Shown: positions 32,814-42,062, numbered from the stretch's first letter. The stretch: DNA of 64,000 nt from PALSA-911 sp963839645 (GCA_963839645.1 CAWIVZ010000001.1:1054001-1118000), one strand, 5' to 3'. Program-made: numbers and translations. Notes: generated from the sequence alone by a model not told the origin.

Positions 32814-33347
32814 ATGTCACGTGTAGGCAAATATCCCGTCGAAATACCGGCGGGCGTTCAGGTGGCGATCGCCGGCAGGCGATTGACCGCGAAGGGCAAG
32901 CTCGGCGAGCTCGGCCTCGATCTGACCGACTACGTGGATGCCGAGATCGAGGGCAACCTGGTCAAGGTCGCGCCGCGCAGCAACGAGACCAAGGCCCGGA
33001 TGATGTGGGGCACGACCCGCGCTCTGGTGCAGAGCATGGTCAAGGGCGTCTCGGTCGGCTTCAGCAAGTCGATGGAGATCACCGGCACCGGTTACCGCGC
33101 GTCGGTGCAGGGCTCCAATCTGGTGATCAACCTCGGCTTCTCGCATGACGTGGTCTACCCGGTGCCGAAGGGCATCAAGATCACCTGCGAGCGTCCGACG
33201 GCGATCAAGGTGGAAGGCGTGGACAAGCGCCTGGTGGGCCAGGTCGCGGCGGAAATCCGCGCGTGGCGTCCGCCGGAACCCTACAAGGGCAAGGGCGTGA
33301 AGTACGACACCGAGACAATCCTCCGTAAGGAGGGCAAGAAGAAGTGA
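32814..33347 (+). CDS. rplF: Large ribosomal subunit protein uL6
   Basis: 177 residues from ATG 32814 (MSRVGKYPVEIPAGVQVAIA) with GGAGA 7 nt ahead. SHDVVYPVPKGIKITCERP and the C-terminal PPEPYKGKGVKYDTE signature. Located near the GTPase centre and sarcin-ricin loop. Confidence 0.97.
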   Translation: MSRVGKYPVEIPAGVQVAIAGRRLTAKGKLGELGLDLTDYVDAEIEGNLVKVAPRSNETKARMMWGTTRALVQSMVKGVSVGFSKSMEITGTGYRASVQGSNLVINLGFSHDVVYPVPKGIKITCERPTAIKVEGVDKRLVGQVAAEIRAWRPPEPYKGKGVKYDTETILRKEGKKK

Positions 33348-33386
33348 TGTGCACTCAGGTATTCGTTAGCGCATCGGGGACCCATC

Positions 33387-33752
33387 ATGGCCACTGACAA
33401 CAAAACACTGCAGGAACGCCGGCGGCAGCGCCTCCGGTATCAGTTGAAGACGAAATCGGGTGGCCGGCCGCGTCTTTCGGTGTTCCGCTCCGGCAAGAAC
33501 ATCTACGCCCAGGTGATCGATGATGCAGCCGGCCGCACGCTGGCAGCAGCGTCGACGCTGGACAAGTCCTTGCGCGAAGCCCTGAAGACCGGCGCGGACA
33601 AGGACGCCGCGGCGGCCGTCGGCAAGCTGGTCGCGGAGCGTGCTCTCGCCGCCGGCGTCAGCCTCGTGGTGTTCGATCGCGGATCCTACCTGTATCACGG
33701 CCGCGTCAAGGCGCTGGCCGAGGCGGCTCGCGAAGGCGGGCTGGCGTTCTGA
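33387..33752 (+). CDS. rplR: Large ribosomal subunit protein uL18
   Basis: 121 residues. RRRQRLRYQLKTKSGGRPRLSV near the start and YLYHGRVKALAEAAREGGL at the end. Binds 5S rRNA in the central protuberance. Confidence 0.97.
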   Translation: MATDNKTLQERRRQRLRYQLKTKSGGRPRLSVFRSGKNIYAQVIDDAAGRTLAAASTLDKSLREALKTGADKDAAAAVGKLVAERALAAGVSLVVFDRGSYLYHGRVKALAEAAREGGLAF

Positions 33753-33803
33753 TGAGCAAGAATGTGATGACCATTACGACTGCCCTTTGGGGGACCACCA
33801 ACC

Positions 33804-34409
33804 ATGGCGCGTGAACCGAGAGAAGGCGGCGGCGGTGGCCGCGGCCGCGAGCGTGAGCGGGATCGCGACGGCGGCGATGACATCATCGACAAGCTGGTCA
33901 CGATCAACCGCGTCGCCAAGGTCGTAAAGGGTGGCCGTCGGTTCGCCTTTGCCGCCTTGGTTGTCGTGGGTGACCAGAAGGGCCGCGTCGGCTACGGCGC
34001 CGGCAAGGCCCGTGAAGTGCCGGAAGCGATCCGCAAGGCGACCGAACGTGCCAAGCGTGGCATGATCCGTATCCCGATGAAGGAAGGCCGCACGCTGCAT
34101 CATGATGTGGAAGGCGTGTTCGGCGCCGGTCACGTGGTGCTGCGCTCCGCGTCCGCCGGCACCGGGATCATCGCCGGCGGTCCGCTGCGCGCGGTGTTCG
34201 AAACGCTGGGTATCGGCGACGTGGTCGCCAAGAGCCTCGGCAGCCGCAACCCGCATAACATGGTGAAGGCGACCTTCGCCGCCCTGCAGCGTTGCGCCTC
34301 GCCGCGTTCCGTTGCCGCGCGCCGTGGCAAGAAGGTTTCCGATCTTCTTGGCAAGCGCGAGGCCCCGGGTGCCGACGCAACCGATGCCATGGAGGGCGCC
34401 GATGCCTGA
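33804..34409 (+). CDS. rpsE: Small ribosomal subunit protein uS5
   Basis: 201 residues. A charged N-terminal tail (REGGGGGRGRERERDRDGG) precedes the double-stranded RNA-binding-like core KLVTINRVAKVVKGGRRF and GYGAGKAREVPEAIRKATE. The residues linked to spectinomycin response (KVVKGG loop) look wild-type. Stop overlaps rpmD start by 8 nt. Confidence 0.97.
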   Translation: MAREPREGGGGGRGRERERDRDGGDDIIDKLVTINRVAKVVKGGRRFAFAALVVVGDQKGRVGYGAGKAREVPEAIRKATERAKRGMIRIPMKEGRTLHHDVEGVFGAGHVVLRSASAGTGIIAGGPLRAVFETLGIGDVVAKSLGSRNPHNMVKATFAALQRCASPRSVAARRGKKVSDLLGKREAPGADATDAMEGADA

Positions 34410-34593
34410 TAGGAAGAAAGTGCGGGTGACGCAGATCGCGTCCGGCCTCGGCCGCAAGCCCGGCCAGATCGAGACCTTGATCGGTCTCGGCCTGAACAAG
34501 ATGCGTGCGACGCGCGAGTTGGAGGATACCCCATCCGTGCGCGGCATGATCCGCAAGGTTGCCCACCTGATCCAGGTTGAGGAGCTGTCCTGA
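34402..34593 (+). CDS. rpmD: Large ribosomal subunit protein uL30
   Basis: 63 residues from ATG 34402 (MPDRKKVRVTQIASGLGRKP), which overlaps the end of rpsE; a longer upstream reading is inside rpsE and not family-like. LGLNKMRATRELEDTPSVRGMI is the family core. Confidence 0.95.
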   Translation: MPDRKKVRVTQIASGLGRKPGQIETLIGLGLNKMRATRELEDTPSVRGMIRKVAHLIQVEELS

Positions 34594-34627
34594 TCGGTTC
34601 CGCCGGTTTGGATAGAAGGAAAATACG

Positions 34628-35116
34628 ATGAAGCTCAACGAACTCCGTGACAACCCAGGCGCCCACCTGAAGTCCAAGCGGCTCGGCCGCGGTATCGGCT
34701 CGGGCAAGGGCAAGACGTCCGGCAAGGGACATAAAGGCCAGAGCGCCCGCGAGGGTGTTGCCCTGAACGGTTTCGAAGGCGGTCAGCTGCCGATCTATCG
34801 CCGGCTGCCCAAGCGGGGCTTCGTGAACCTGTTCCGCAAAACCTACGCGCCGGTGAACCTCGGCACGTTGGACGCGGCGATCGCGTCTGGCCGGATCGAC
34901 GGTTCGCAGCCGATCACCGAGGACGCCCTGCGCGCGGCCGGCCTGGCTCGCACCGGTAAGGTAGACGGCATCCGTCTGCTGGCCCGTGGCGAGATCACCC
35001 GGGCGATCACGATCACCGTTTCCGGCGCGTCTGCCGCGGCGATCGAGGCGGTGCAGAAGGCCGGCGGCAACGTGACCACGACGGTCGCCGCCAAGGAAGC
35101 CCCGGCGGAAGCCTGA
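34628..35116 (+). CDS. rplO: Large ribosomal subunit protein uL15
   Basis: 162 residues. Gly/Lys-rich N-terminal arm (SKRLGRGIGSGKGKTSGKG) threads into 23S rRNA; body has GFEGGQLPIYRRLPKRGF. Followed by a 180-nt hairpin-rich gap before secY. Confidence 0.97.
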   Translation: MKLNELRDNPGAHLKSKRLGRGIGSGKGKTSGKGHKGQSAREGVALNGFEGGQLPIYRRLPKRGFVNLFRKTYAPVNLGTLDAAIASGRIDGSQPITEDALRAAGLARTGKVDGIRLLARGEITRAITITVSGASAAAIEAVQKAGGNVTTTVAAKEAPAEA

Positions 35117-35128
35117 GACGATCCCGTA

Positions 35129-35154
35129 CGGCGCCGCCGAATACGGCGGCGCCG
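35129..35154 (+). terminator. Hairpin after rplO (attenuator or weak terminator)
   Basis: Perfect 11-bp stem CGGCGCCGCCG / CGGCGGCGCCG with AATA tetraloop. No T tract. It may reduce read-through from the ribosomal genes into secY. Confidence 0.55.
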
Positions 35155-35209
35155 GTGCGACGGCACGGTCCATGCTTGGCTTCCACGTCACGGACCGCTA
35201 AACACTGCG

Positions 35210-35283
35210 AGCGGCGCTTCAGTATCCCAGCGGGCCTCCCAGCGGGCTCCCCGCGAGGGTGATCGGAGAGCGCCGCTTTTCTT
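35210..35283 (+). promoter_or_regulatory. secY leader: long-range stem with T run
   Basis: AGCGGCGCT (35210-35218) pairs exactly with AGCGCCGCT (35269-35277), immediately followed by TTTTC. The 50-nt loop contains CCCAGCGGGC twice. The 3' arm and T run lie just 15-20 nt before the secY ATG, so this could be an attenuator or a translational switch; its function is inferred. Confidence 0.4.
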
Positions 35284-35297
35284 GATGGGATCAGCCA

Positions 35298-36636
35298 ATG
35301 GCGTCAGCGGCCGAGCAACTCGCCTCCAGTATGAGCCTGGGGACTTTCTCCAAGGCCACCGAGCTCAAGAGCCGGATCTGGTTCACCCTGGGGGCGCTGA
35401 TCGTCTATCGCATCGGCACCTATGTTCCGGTTCCCGGCGTCGATGCCTCGGTCATGGGAGAAATGCTGAGCCAGCACGGCGGCGGCATCCTCGGCATGTT
35501 CGACATGTTCACCGGCGGCGCGCTGCGGCGCATGACCGTCTTCGCGCTGAACATCATGCCCTATATCAGCGCCAGCATCATCATTCAGCTGATGTCCGCG
35601 GCGGTTCCTTCGTTGGAAGCGCTGAAGAAGGAAGGCGATTCCGGCCGCAAGCGGCTGAACCAGTATACCCGTTACCTGACGGTGGTTATCGCGCTGTTCC
35701 AGGCCTACGGCATCGCGGTCGGGCTAGAAAGCATGCGCGGCAGCTTCGGCGCCGCGGTCATCGATCCCGGCTGGTTCTTCCGCTTGTCGTGCGTCATCAC
35801 CCTGGTGGGCGGCACGATGTTCCTGATGTGGCTGGGGGAGCAGATCACCGCGCGCGGTGTCGGTAACGGCATCAGCCTCATCATCTTTTCCGGGATCGTC
35901 GCGGGCCTGCCGACGGCCTTGGCGTCCCTGCTTGAACTGGGCCGCACCGGCGCGCTTTCGCCGTTCTTCATCCTGTTCTTCATGCTTCTTGCGGTCGCGG
36001 TGATCGGCTTCATCGTGTTCATGGAACGGGCCCAGCGCCGCGTGGTGGTGCAGTACCCCAAGCGGCAGGTCGGGCAGCGCATGTTCGGCGGCGACTCCAC
36101 CCACATGCCGTTGAAGATCAACACCTCGGGGGTCATTCCGCCGATCTTCGCCAGTTCCTTGCTGCTGGTTCCCGCCACGATCGCCAGCTTTGTCCAGGGT
36201 GGACCGGGGTGGGTGCAGACGATCGCGCAGCAATTGTCGCACGGCCAGCCCGCCTATATCGCGCTGTATGCGGCGCTGATCATCTTCTTTTCCTATTTCT
36301 ACACCGCCGTCGTCTTCAACCCCGAGGAGACGGCCGACAACCTGAAGAAATATGGCGGTTTCATCCCCGGTATCCGACCCGGCAGCAACACGTCCGACTA
36401 CTTCGACTATGTGTTGACCCGGCTCACCACGATCGGCGCGCTGTACCTGGTCGTCGTCTGCCTGCTGCCGGAGATTCTCATCAACTACTATGGCCTGCCG
36501 TTCTATTTCGGCGGTACCAGCCTGTTGATCATCGTTTCCGTCACCATGGACACCGTGACACAGATACAGTCGCATCTCCTGGCGCATCAGTACCGAAGGC
36601 CTGATCCGCAAGGCAAAGGTCAAGGGGCGGCGCTAG
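35298..36636 (+). CDS. secY: Preprotein translocase subunit SecY (apparent +1 frameshift near the 3' end)
   Basis: 445 codons plus stop once one base is removed. N-terminal helix LKSRIWFTLGALIVYRIGTY, plug region, and MPYISASIIIQLMSA, then ten membrane helices in all; conserved loop NPEETADNLKKYGGFIPGIRPG is intact. The last residues of the uncorrected frame read an unlike tail and pass the true stop. Removing one C at 36593/36594 gives HQYEGLIRKAKVKGRR and stop TAG at 36634-36636, the family C-terminus with the cytosolic ribosome-contact end. SecY is the protein-conducting channel of the inner membrane. adk follows after 28 nt. Confidence 0.95.
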
Positions 36637-36664
36637 AACAGCCCGCCTACGGAGGAGACGACCC

Positions 36665-37324
36665 ATGAAGAATCTGATCCTGTTGGGCCCGCCCGGGGCT
36701 GGCAAGGGCACCCAGGCCAAACGCCTGCAGGACCATTACGGCATCGCGCAGATCTCCACCGGGGATATGCTGCGCGCGGAGGTCGCCGCCGGCACGCCGG
36801 TTGGGCAGGAGGCAAAGGCGGTCATGGAGGCCGGGCAGCTTGTCTCTGACACCATCATTATCCGCATGCTGGGCAGCCGGATCGCCCAACCGGATTGCGT
36901 GCAGGGTTTCATCCTCGACGGCTTTCCCCGGACCGTGCCGCAGGCCGAGGCGCTCGATAAGCTGCTGGGCGAACGCAATCTGACGCTGGATGCGGTGATC
37001 GAGCTGAAGGTTGATGACGCCGCGCTGGTGGAGCGCATTTCAGGCCGCTTCACCTGCGCCAAATGCGGCGCGGGCTATCATGACGTGTTCAAGGCGCCGA
37101 CGGTGGCGGGGGTCTGCGACAAGTGCGGATCGACGGAATTCACCCGGCGCGCGGACGACAACCGGGAAACCGTGATCGCCCGGTTGGAAGCCTACCATCG
37201 CCAGACCGCCCCATTGCTGCCCTATTACCAGGCGAAAGGCAGCCTGCGCACGGTGGATGGCATGGCCGATATCGACGTCGTCTCTCGCGAGATCAACTCC
37301 GTGCTGGAGTGCGCATCGGCTTGA
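36665..37324 (+). CDS. adk: Adenylate kinase with zinc-type lid
   Basis: 219 residues. P-loop GPPGAGKGTQAKRL, AMP-binding ISTGDMLRAEV and DGFPRTVPQAEALD. The LID carries CAKCGAGYHDVF and CDKCGS, a four-cysteine zinc site as in Gram-positive and many alphaproteobacterial enzymes; E. coli Adk lacks it. Balances ATP, ADP and AMP. GGAGGAGACGACCC precedes the ATG. Usual partner of secY. Confidence 0.97.
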   Translation: MKNLILLGPPGAGKGTQAKRLQDHYGIAQISTGDMLRAEVAAGTPVGQEAKAVMEAGQLVSDTIIIRMLGSRIAQPDCVQGFILDGFPRTVPQAEALDKLLGERNLTLDAVIELKVDDAALVERISGRFTCAKCGAGYHDVFKAPTVAGVCDKCGSTEFTRRADDNRETVIARLEAYHRQTAPLLPYYQAKGSLRTVDGMADIDVVSREINSVLECASA

Positions 37325-37417
37325 TCTCGATCGGGCGCCGTCCGGGTAGTGCATTGTCCAGCTGGGCGTCGCGACGGCAAGGCGCTTCGTACTTCACGAT
37401 AAGTTGATTACACCTCA

Positions 37418-37445
37418 TTGACTCATCGGCTGCCCTGACTATAGT
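37418..37445 (+). promoter_or_regulatory. Promoter of rpsM-rpsK-rpoA-rplQ
   Basis: TTGACT (37418-37423), 16 nt, TATAGT (37440-37445): the best sigma-70-like promoter in the ribosomal block. Transcription from about 37452 gives a 160-nt leader. Confidence 0.65.
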
Positions 37446-37451
37446 GCGCGA

Positions 37452-37610
37452 CCTCCGGCTTGCCCTGCCTATGGGCAGAGCCGTTCTTGGACATTTGGGG
37501 TCTTTCGTGGCGCGGATGCGCTCGGGGGGCTTTTTTTCGGGTCCTTCGGGGCAATGAGAGTCCGCCCACCCCGCCGCGGGGATTGGACGGGACGACAGGA
37601 GGTACTGAGT
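37452..37610 (+). promoter_or_regulatory. Leader of rpsM with internal T run
   Basis: Non-coding leader with GCCC/GGGC and GCGC/GCGC short stems and a GGGGGGC followed by seven T (37531-37537). This could be an attenuator or the terminator of adk, but no long perfect stem abuts the T run. AGGAGG at 37597-37602 is the ribosome-binding site for rpsM. Confidence 0.35.
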
Positions 37611-37988
37611 GTGGCGCGTATTGCCGGCGTAAACATCCCGACCAACAAGCGGGTGCTGATCAGCCTTCGCTATATCTACGGTATCGGCCCGGCGAAGGCG
37701 CAGGAGATCTGCTCTCGCCTGACCATTCCGGACGACCGCCGGGTGAACCAGCTCTCGGACGACGAAGTGCTCCGGATCCGTGAATTGATCGACCGCGAAT
37801 ATCGCGTGGAGGGTGACCTTCGCCGCGAGAATGCGATGAACATCAAGCGGCTGATGGATTTGGGTTGTTATCGCGGCCTGCGCCATCGTCGTGGCCTGCC
37901 GGTTCGCGGCCAGCGCACGCACACGAACGCCCGAACCCGCAAGGGCAAGGCCGTGGCGATCGCCGGCAAGAAGAAAGTCACGAAATAG
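37611..37988 (+). CDS. rpsM: Small ribosomal subunit protein uS13
   Basis: 125 residues from a GTG start at 37611, read MARIAGVNIPTNKRVLISL. A perfect AGGAGG 8 nt upstream decides this start. GLRHRRGLPVRGQRTHTNAR is the C-terminal signature that contacts P-site tRNA. First gene of the alpha cluster. Confidence 0.97.
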   Translation: MARIAGVNIPTNKRVLISLRYIYGIGPAKAQEICSRLTIPDDRRVNQLSDDEVLRIRELIDREYRVEGDLRRENAMNIKRLMDLGCYRGLRHRRGLPVRGQRTHTNARTRKGKAVAIAGKKKVTK

Positions 37989-38110
37989 CCATCCGCCTTG
38001 GTTTGCGCGCGTCGTCTATGTCGGCGTGCGCGATCGGGGGGTGACGATTTCGACGATTGCACGCCGTCCGCCGATGCGGTGCGGCATTGAATGGAACAGG
38101 ATTAAAGAGC

Positions 38111-38506
38111 ATGGCGAAACCCGCCGCTTCCTCGCGCCCGCGTAGAAAAGAGCGCAAGAACATCACGTCCGGTGTCGCCCACGTCGCCGCGACGTTCAAC
38201 AATACCGTGATCACCATCACCGATGCCCAGGGCAATGCGATCGCCTGGTCGTCGGCCGGCAGCCAGGGCTTCAAGGGCAGCCGGAAGTCCACCCCGTATG
38301 CCGCGCAGGTTGCCGCCGAGGACGCCGGCAAGAAGGCGCGTGAGCACGGGATGGAAATGCTTGAGATCGAAGTGAGTGGTCCCGGTTCGGGCCGGGAGAG
38401 CGCACTTCGTGCCCTGCAGGCGGTCGGTTTCCAGATCTCCGCCATTCGGGACATGACACCCATTCCGCATAACGGCTGCCGGCCGCGCAAGCGCCGCCGG
38501 GTCTGA
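38111..38506 (+). CDS. rpsK: Small ribosomal subunit protein uS11
   Basis: 131 residues from ATG 38111 (MAKPAASSRPRRKERKNI). NNTVITITDAQGNAIAWSSAG and DMTPIPHNGCRPRKRRRV are diagnostic. It forms the mRNA exit cleft. The upstream open frame has no family similarity. Confidence 0.97.
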   Translation: MAKPAASSRPRRKERKNITSGVAHVAATFNNTVITITDAQGNAIAWSSAGSQGFKGSRKSTPYAAQVAAEDAGKKAREHGMEMLEIEVSGPGSGRESALRALQAVGFQISAIRDMTPIPHNGCRPRKRRRV

Positions 38507-38530
38507 TCCCTATATAGGGGGAGGAAGACG

Positions 38531-38551
38531 AAGCCCGGCGTCGCCGGGCTT
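38531..38551 (+). other. Hairpin between rpsK and rpoA
   Basis: AGCCCGGC / GCCGGGCT with a 3-nt loop, followed only by TATTCG. It may be a processing site or weak attenuator within the operon. Confidence 0.4.
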
Positions 38552-38601
38552 ATTCGCTGTTGTGGCCCGGTGGTACGATCGGGACGGTAAAGGAATTCTG
38601 A

Positions 38602-39633
38602 ATGAGACAGAGCGCGGTTATCCAGAGGAATTGGCAGTCGCTGATCAAGCCGGAAAAGCTCCAGGTCGAGCCCGGTTCGGATCCGACACGCGTGGCCACC
38701 ATCGTCGCCGAGCCGCTGGAGCGTGGCTTCGGCATGACCCTCGGCAACGCCATCCGCCGTATCCTGCTGTCCTCCCTGCAGGGCGCCGCGGTGACGGCGG
38801 TGCAGATCGATGGCGTGCTGCATGAGTTCAGCAGCATCCCCGGGGTGCGCGAGGATGTCACCGACATCGTGCTGAATATCAAGCAGCTCGCGCTGCGGAT
38901 GCACGGCGAAGGCCCCAAGCGCCTGTCGCTGTCGGCGACCGGCCCCGGCGAAGTGCGCGCCGGCCAGATCCAGGGCACGCATGAGATCGAGATCATGAAC
39001 CCCGATCTGGTGCTGTGCACGCTCGATGACGGCGTGAAGCTCGGCATGGAGTTCACCGTCAATCTCGGCCGCGGCTACCAGCCGGCCAGCGTCAACCGGC
39101 CGGAAGACGCGCCGATCGGCCTGATCCCGGTGGACAGCATCTACTCCCCGGTCCGCCGCGTGTCCTATCGCGTGGAACCCACCCGCGTCGGCCAGGTGAC
39201 CGATTTCGACAAGCTGCTGCTGCAGGTCGAAACCAACGGCGCGGTTTCCCCGGAGGACGCGGTGGCGCTCGCCGCCCGCATCCTGCAGGACCAGCTCGGC
39301 CTGTTCATCAACTTCGATGAACCCCAGCAGGTCCGCCACGAGGAAGTGCATGACGACCTGCCGTTCAACCGCAACCTGCTGCGCAAGGTGGACGAGCTGG
39401 AATTGTCGGTACGTAGCGCGAACTGCCTGAAGAACGACAACATCGTCTATATCGGCGACCTGGTGCAGAAATCCGAGCAGGAAATGCTGCGCACGCCGAA
39501 CTTCGGCCGCAAGTCGCTGAACGAGATCAAGGAGGTCCTGACCACGATGGGCCTGACGCTGGGGCAGCCCGTTCCGGGTTGGCCGCCGGAGAACATCGAG
39601 GATCTGGCGAAGCGTCTCGACGAGGCGTTCTGA
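38602..39633 (+). CDS. rpoA: RNA polymerase alpha subunit
   Basis: 343 residues. N-terminal assembly domain with EPLERGFGMTLGNAIRRILL and the C-terminal DNA/activator-binding domain SVRSANCLKNDNIVYIGDL and GRKSLNEIKEVL. Both domains and the linker are intact. GAATTC-rich spacer; AAAGGAATTC gives a ribosome-binding site. Confidence 0.98.
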   Translation: MRQSAVIQRNWQSLIKPEKLQVEPGSDPTRVATIVAEPLERGFGMTLGNAIRRILLSSLQGAAVTAVQIDGVLHEFSSIPGVREDVTDIVLNIKQLALRMHGEGPKRLSLSATGPGEVRAGQIQGTHEIEIMNPDLVLCTLDDGVKLGMEFTVNLGRGYQPASVNRPEDAPIGLIPVDSIYSPVRRVSYRVEPTRVGQVTDFDKLLLQVETNGAVSPEDAVALAARILQDQLGLFINFDEPQQVRHEEVHDDLPFNRNLLRKVDELELSVRSANCLKNDNIVYIGDLVQKSEQEMLRTPNFGRKSLNEIKEVLTTMGLTLGQPVPGWPPENIEDLAKRLDEAF

Positions 39634-39686
39634 TCCCGCTTCGTTAAGGGCTGGCAGCAGCCCGCTTCGCTTTAGGAGAGTTTGTT

Positions 39687-40106
39687 ATGCGTCATGGTGT
39701 TGCCGGCCGAAAGCTCGGCGTTACCTCTACCCACCGCATTGCCATGTTCCGGAACATGGCGCATGCGCTGATCAAGCACGAGCAGATCACCACCACGCTG
39801 CCGAAGGCGAAGGAACTTCGCCCGGTGACGGAGAAGCTCATCACGCTCGGCAAGCGCGGCGACCTGCATGCCCGTCGCCAGGCCTATGCCGAACTTCGCG
39901 ACGACGTGATCGTCGCGAAGCTGTTCGGTGTGCTGGCCGATCGCTACAAGACCCGCCCCGGCGGCTACTGCCGGGTGCTGAAGGCCGGCGTCCGTTACGG
40001 TGACGCCGCCGACATGGCGGTGATTGAACTGGTGGATCGCGATCCCGCCGCCAAGGGCCTGGACAGCGGCCCGGTGCAGGAGCGTGAGGAAGAAGACGCC
40101 GAGTAA
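39687..40106 (+). CDS. rplQ: Large ribosomal subunit protein bL17
   Basis: 139 residues. MRHGVAGRKLGVTSTHRIAM and HALIKHEQITTTLPKAKELR are diagnostic; the C-terminal end is acidic (VQEREEEDAE). Last gene of the block; a strong terminator follows. Confidence 0.97.
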   Translation: MRHGVAGRKLGVTSTHRIAMFRNMAHALIKHEQITTTLPKAKELRPVTEKLITLGKRGDLHARRQAYAELRDDVIVAKLFGVLADRYKTRPGGYCRVLKAGVRYGDAADMAVIELVDRDPAAKGLDSGPVQEREEEDAE

Positions 40107-40144
40107 TCGGCTCCTTTCCGATCCGGCGGTTGGTTGCCGAGACT

Positions 40145-40170
40145 GAAAGGCGGGAGCGATCCCGCCTTTT
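40145..40170 (+). terminator. Rho-independent terminator after rplQ
   Basis: AAAGGCGGGA / TCCCGCCTTT with GCGA loop and a run of five T (40166-40170). Ends the alpha cluster. Confidence 0.92.
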
Positions 40171-40205
40171 TCATTTCAACTGACGCCCTGTCTGGCTTTG
40201 ATGCT

Positions 40206-40667
40206 ATGGTTACGGCCATGGCAACATCGCCCTCTGCCAACGTAGGCAGCCGGTTCGCGTCAGACGGCGATCCCGCCGCGGTGACCGGGACCGTGCGCTG
40301 GCTCCTGCGTGCCGAGGGCGCGGCCTCGCTGCTTGTCTGCTGCATCTTCTATGCGCTCACCGGCTTCGGCTGGGGCTATTTCGCCCTGCTGTTCCTGGTT
40401 CCCGATCTATCGATGCTTGGCTACCTGGCCGGGCCAAGGGTTGGTTCGGTGGCCTATAATTGGGCGCACACCACCGCGTTTCCGATGGTTCTGGGTGCGG
40501 CTGGGTTCGTTCTCGGCATGGGGCCGCTGCCGCCATTGGCCCTGATATGGGCAGCGCATATCGGCTTCGACCGGATGCTGGGCTATGGTCTGAAATATCC
40601 GCGGGCCTTCGGCTATACCCATCTCGGGCGGATCGGCGCCGCCAGGCACGACCCGTCCCTCACCTGA
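40206..40667 (+). CDS. DUF4260 family membrane protein
   Basis: About 153 residues from ATG 40206, or 149 from ATG 40218; longer readings would start within the rplQ terminator. Hydrophobic segments around AASLLVCCIFYALTGFGWGY, FALLFLVPDLSMLGYLAG and FPMVLGAAGFVLGMGPLPPL predict three to four membrane helices. The end AHIGFDRMLGYGLKYPRAFGYTHLG is characteristic of DUF4260. Function unknown in the family. It is not obviously linked to its neighbours. Confidence 0.75.
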   Translation: MVTAMATSPSANVGSRFASDGDPAAVTGTVRWLLRAEGAASLLVCCIFYALTGFGWGYFALLFLVPDLSMLGYLAGPRVGSVAYNWAHTTAFPMVLGAAGFVLGMGPLPPLALIWAAHIGFDRMLGYGLKYPRAFGYTHLGRIGAARHDPSLT

Positions 40668-40714
40668 CAACGAACTCCGGACAAGATCCAGTCACCCACC
40701 GTTGGTATAACGCC

Positions 40715-42062
40715 GTGCCCGTGCTGCCCACTCCCATCGATCCAGACGATCTTTTCGGTTCGGACCCCGCGCCGGAGGCGCCGGAGATCCGCGCCGCCCG
40801 GCCCCTGGCCGACCGGCTGCGGCCCCGCACGCTGGACGAGGTTGTCGGCCAGGACCATTTGCTCGGGCCCGACGGCACGCTCACGCGCATGCTGGCGCGG
40901 GGCTCGTTGGCCTCCCTGATCCTCTGGGGGCCGCCCGGGGTCGGCAAGACCACGATCGCCCGTCTGCTCGCGGCGCGCGGCGGGCCTGCATTTCGTGCAG
41001 CTTTCCGCCGTGTTCTCCGGCGTCGCCGACCTCAAGCGCACCTTCGAGGAAGCCGGCAAGCGCCGGCGCGGAGGACAGGCGACCCTGCTGTTCGTCGACG
41101 AGATCCACCGCTTCAACCGCGCCCAGCAGGACGGCTTCCTGCCCGTCGTCGAGGACGGCACGGTGGTGCTGGTCGGCGCCACCACGGAAAATCCGTCCTT
41201 CGCCCTGAACGGCGCGCTGCTTTCCCGCTGCCAGGTGCTGGTGCTGCGCCGGCTGGACGATCCGGCGCTGGAGAAGCTGCTGGCGCGGACCGAGGCGGAG
41301 TTCGGCCGGCCCTTGCCGCTCGGCGCGGAAGCGCGCGGGTCGCTACGGGCGATGGCGGATGGTGATGGCCGGTACCTGCTGAACATGGCCGAGCAGGTCT
41401 TCGCCCTGCCGGAAAACACGCCGCAGCTGGATGCCGCCGAACTGTCCTCCCTGCTCGCACGTCGCGCCGCGCTGTACGACAAGGACCGGGAGGAGCACTA
41501 CAACCTGATCTCCGCGCTGCATAAATCGCTGCGCGGATCGGACCCGAACGCCGCGCTGTACTGGTTCGCCCGCATGCTGAACGGCGGCGAGGACCCGCGC
41601 TACATCGCCCGCCGGCTGGTGCGCTTCGCCGCCGAGGATATCGGCATGGCCGATCCCAACGCGCTGCCGCAGACCCTGGCCGCCTGGGAAACCTATGAAC
41701 GCCTCGGCAGTCCGGAAGGCGAACTCGCGATTGCCCAGGCCGTGGTCTACCTCGGCACCGCGCCGAAATCGAATGCCATCTACACCGCGCTCGGCGCCGC
41801 CCGCGCCGCGGCGAAATCCACCGGCAGCCTGATGCCCCCCGCCCATATCCTGAATGCCCCGACCAAATTGATGAAGGAACTCGGCTACGGCGCCGGCTAC
41901 GCCTACGACCACGGCGCCGAGGACGCGTTTTCCGGCCAGAACTATTTCCCCGACGGCATGCGCCGGGTGGAGTTCTACGAGCCGAAAGACCGTGGATTCG
42001 AGCGCGAGATCAGCAAACGTCTGGCTTATTGGCAGAAATTGCGCGATGAGCGTGGCGAATGA
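40715..42062 (+). CDS. rarA: Replication-associated recombination protein RarA (MgsA-like AAA+ ATPase), one apparent +1 frameshift
   Basis: 448 codons plus stop after removing one base, starting at GTG 40715. Part 1: LADRLRPRTLDEVVGQDHLL and Walker A GPPGVGKTTIARLLAAR. Then an extra G at about 40979; in the next frame AGLHFVQLSAVFSGVADLKR continues, with Walker B LLFVDEIHRFNRAQQD, GATTENPSFALN and the C-terminal region PPAHILNAPTKLMKELGYG. RarA acts at stalled replication forks with SSB. The stop overlaps the next gene by 4 nt. Confidence 0.92.

Noticed and set aside
37523..37537. Terminator at the GGGGGGC-T7 run
   Set aside because: No adequate adjoining stem; listed only as a possible attenuator in the leader.
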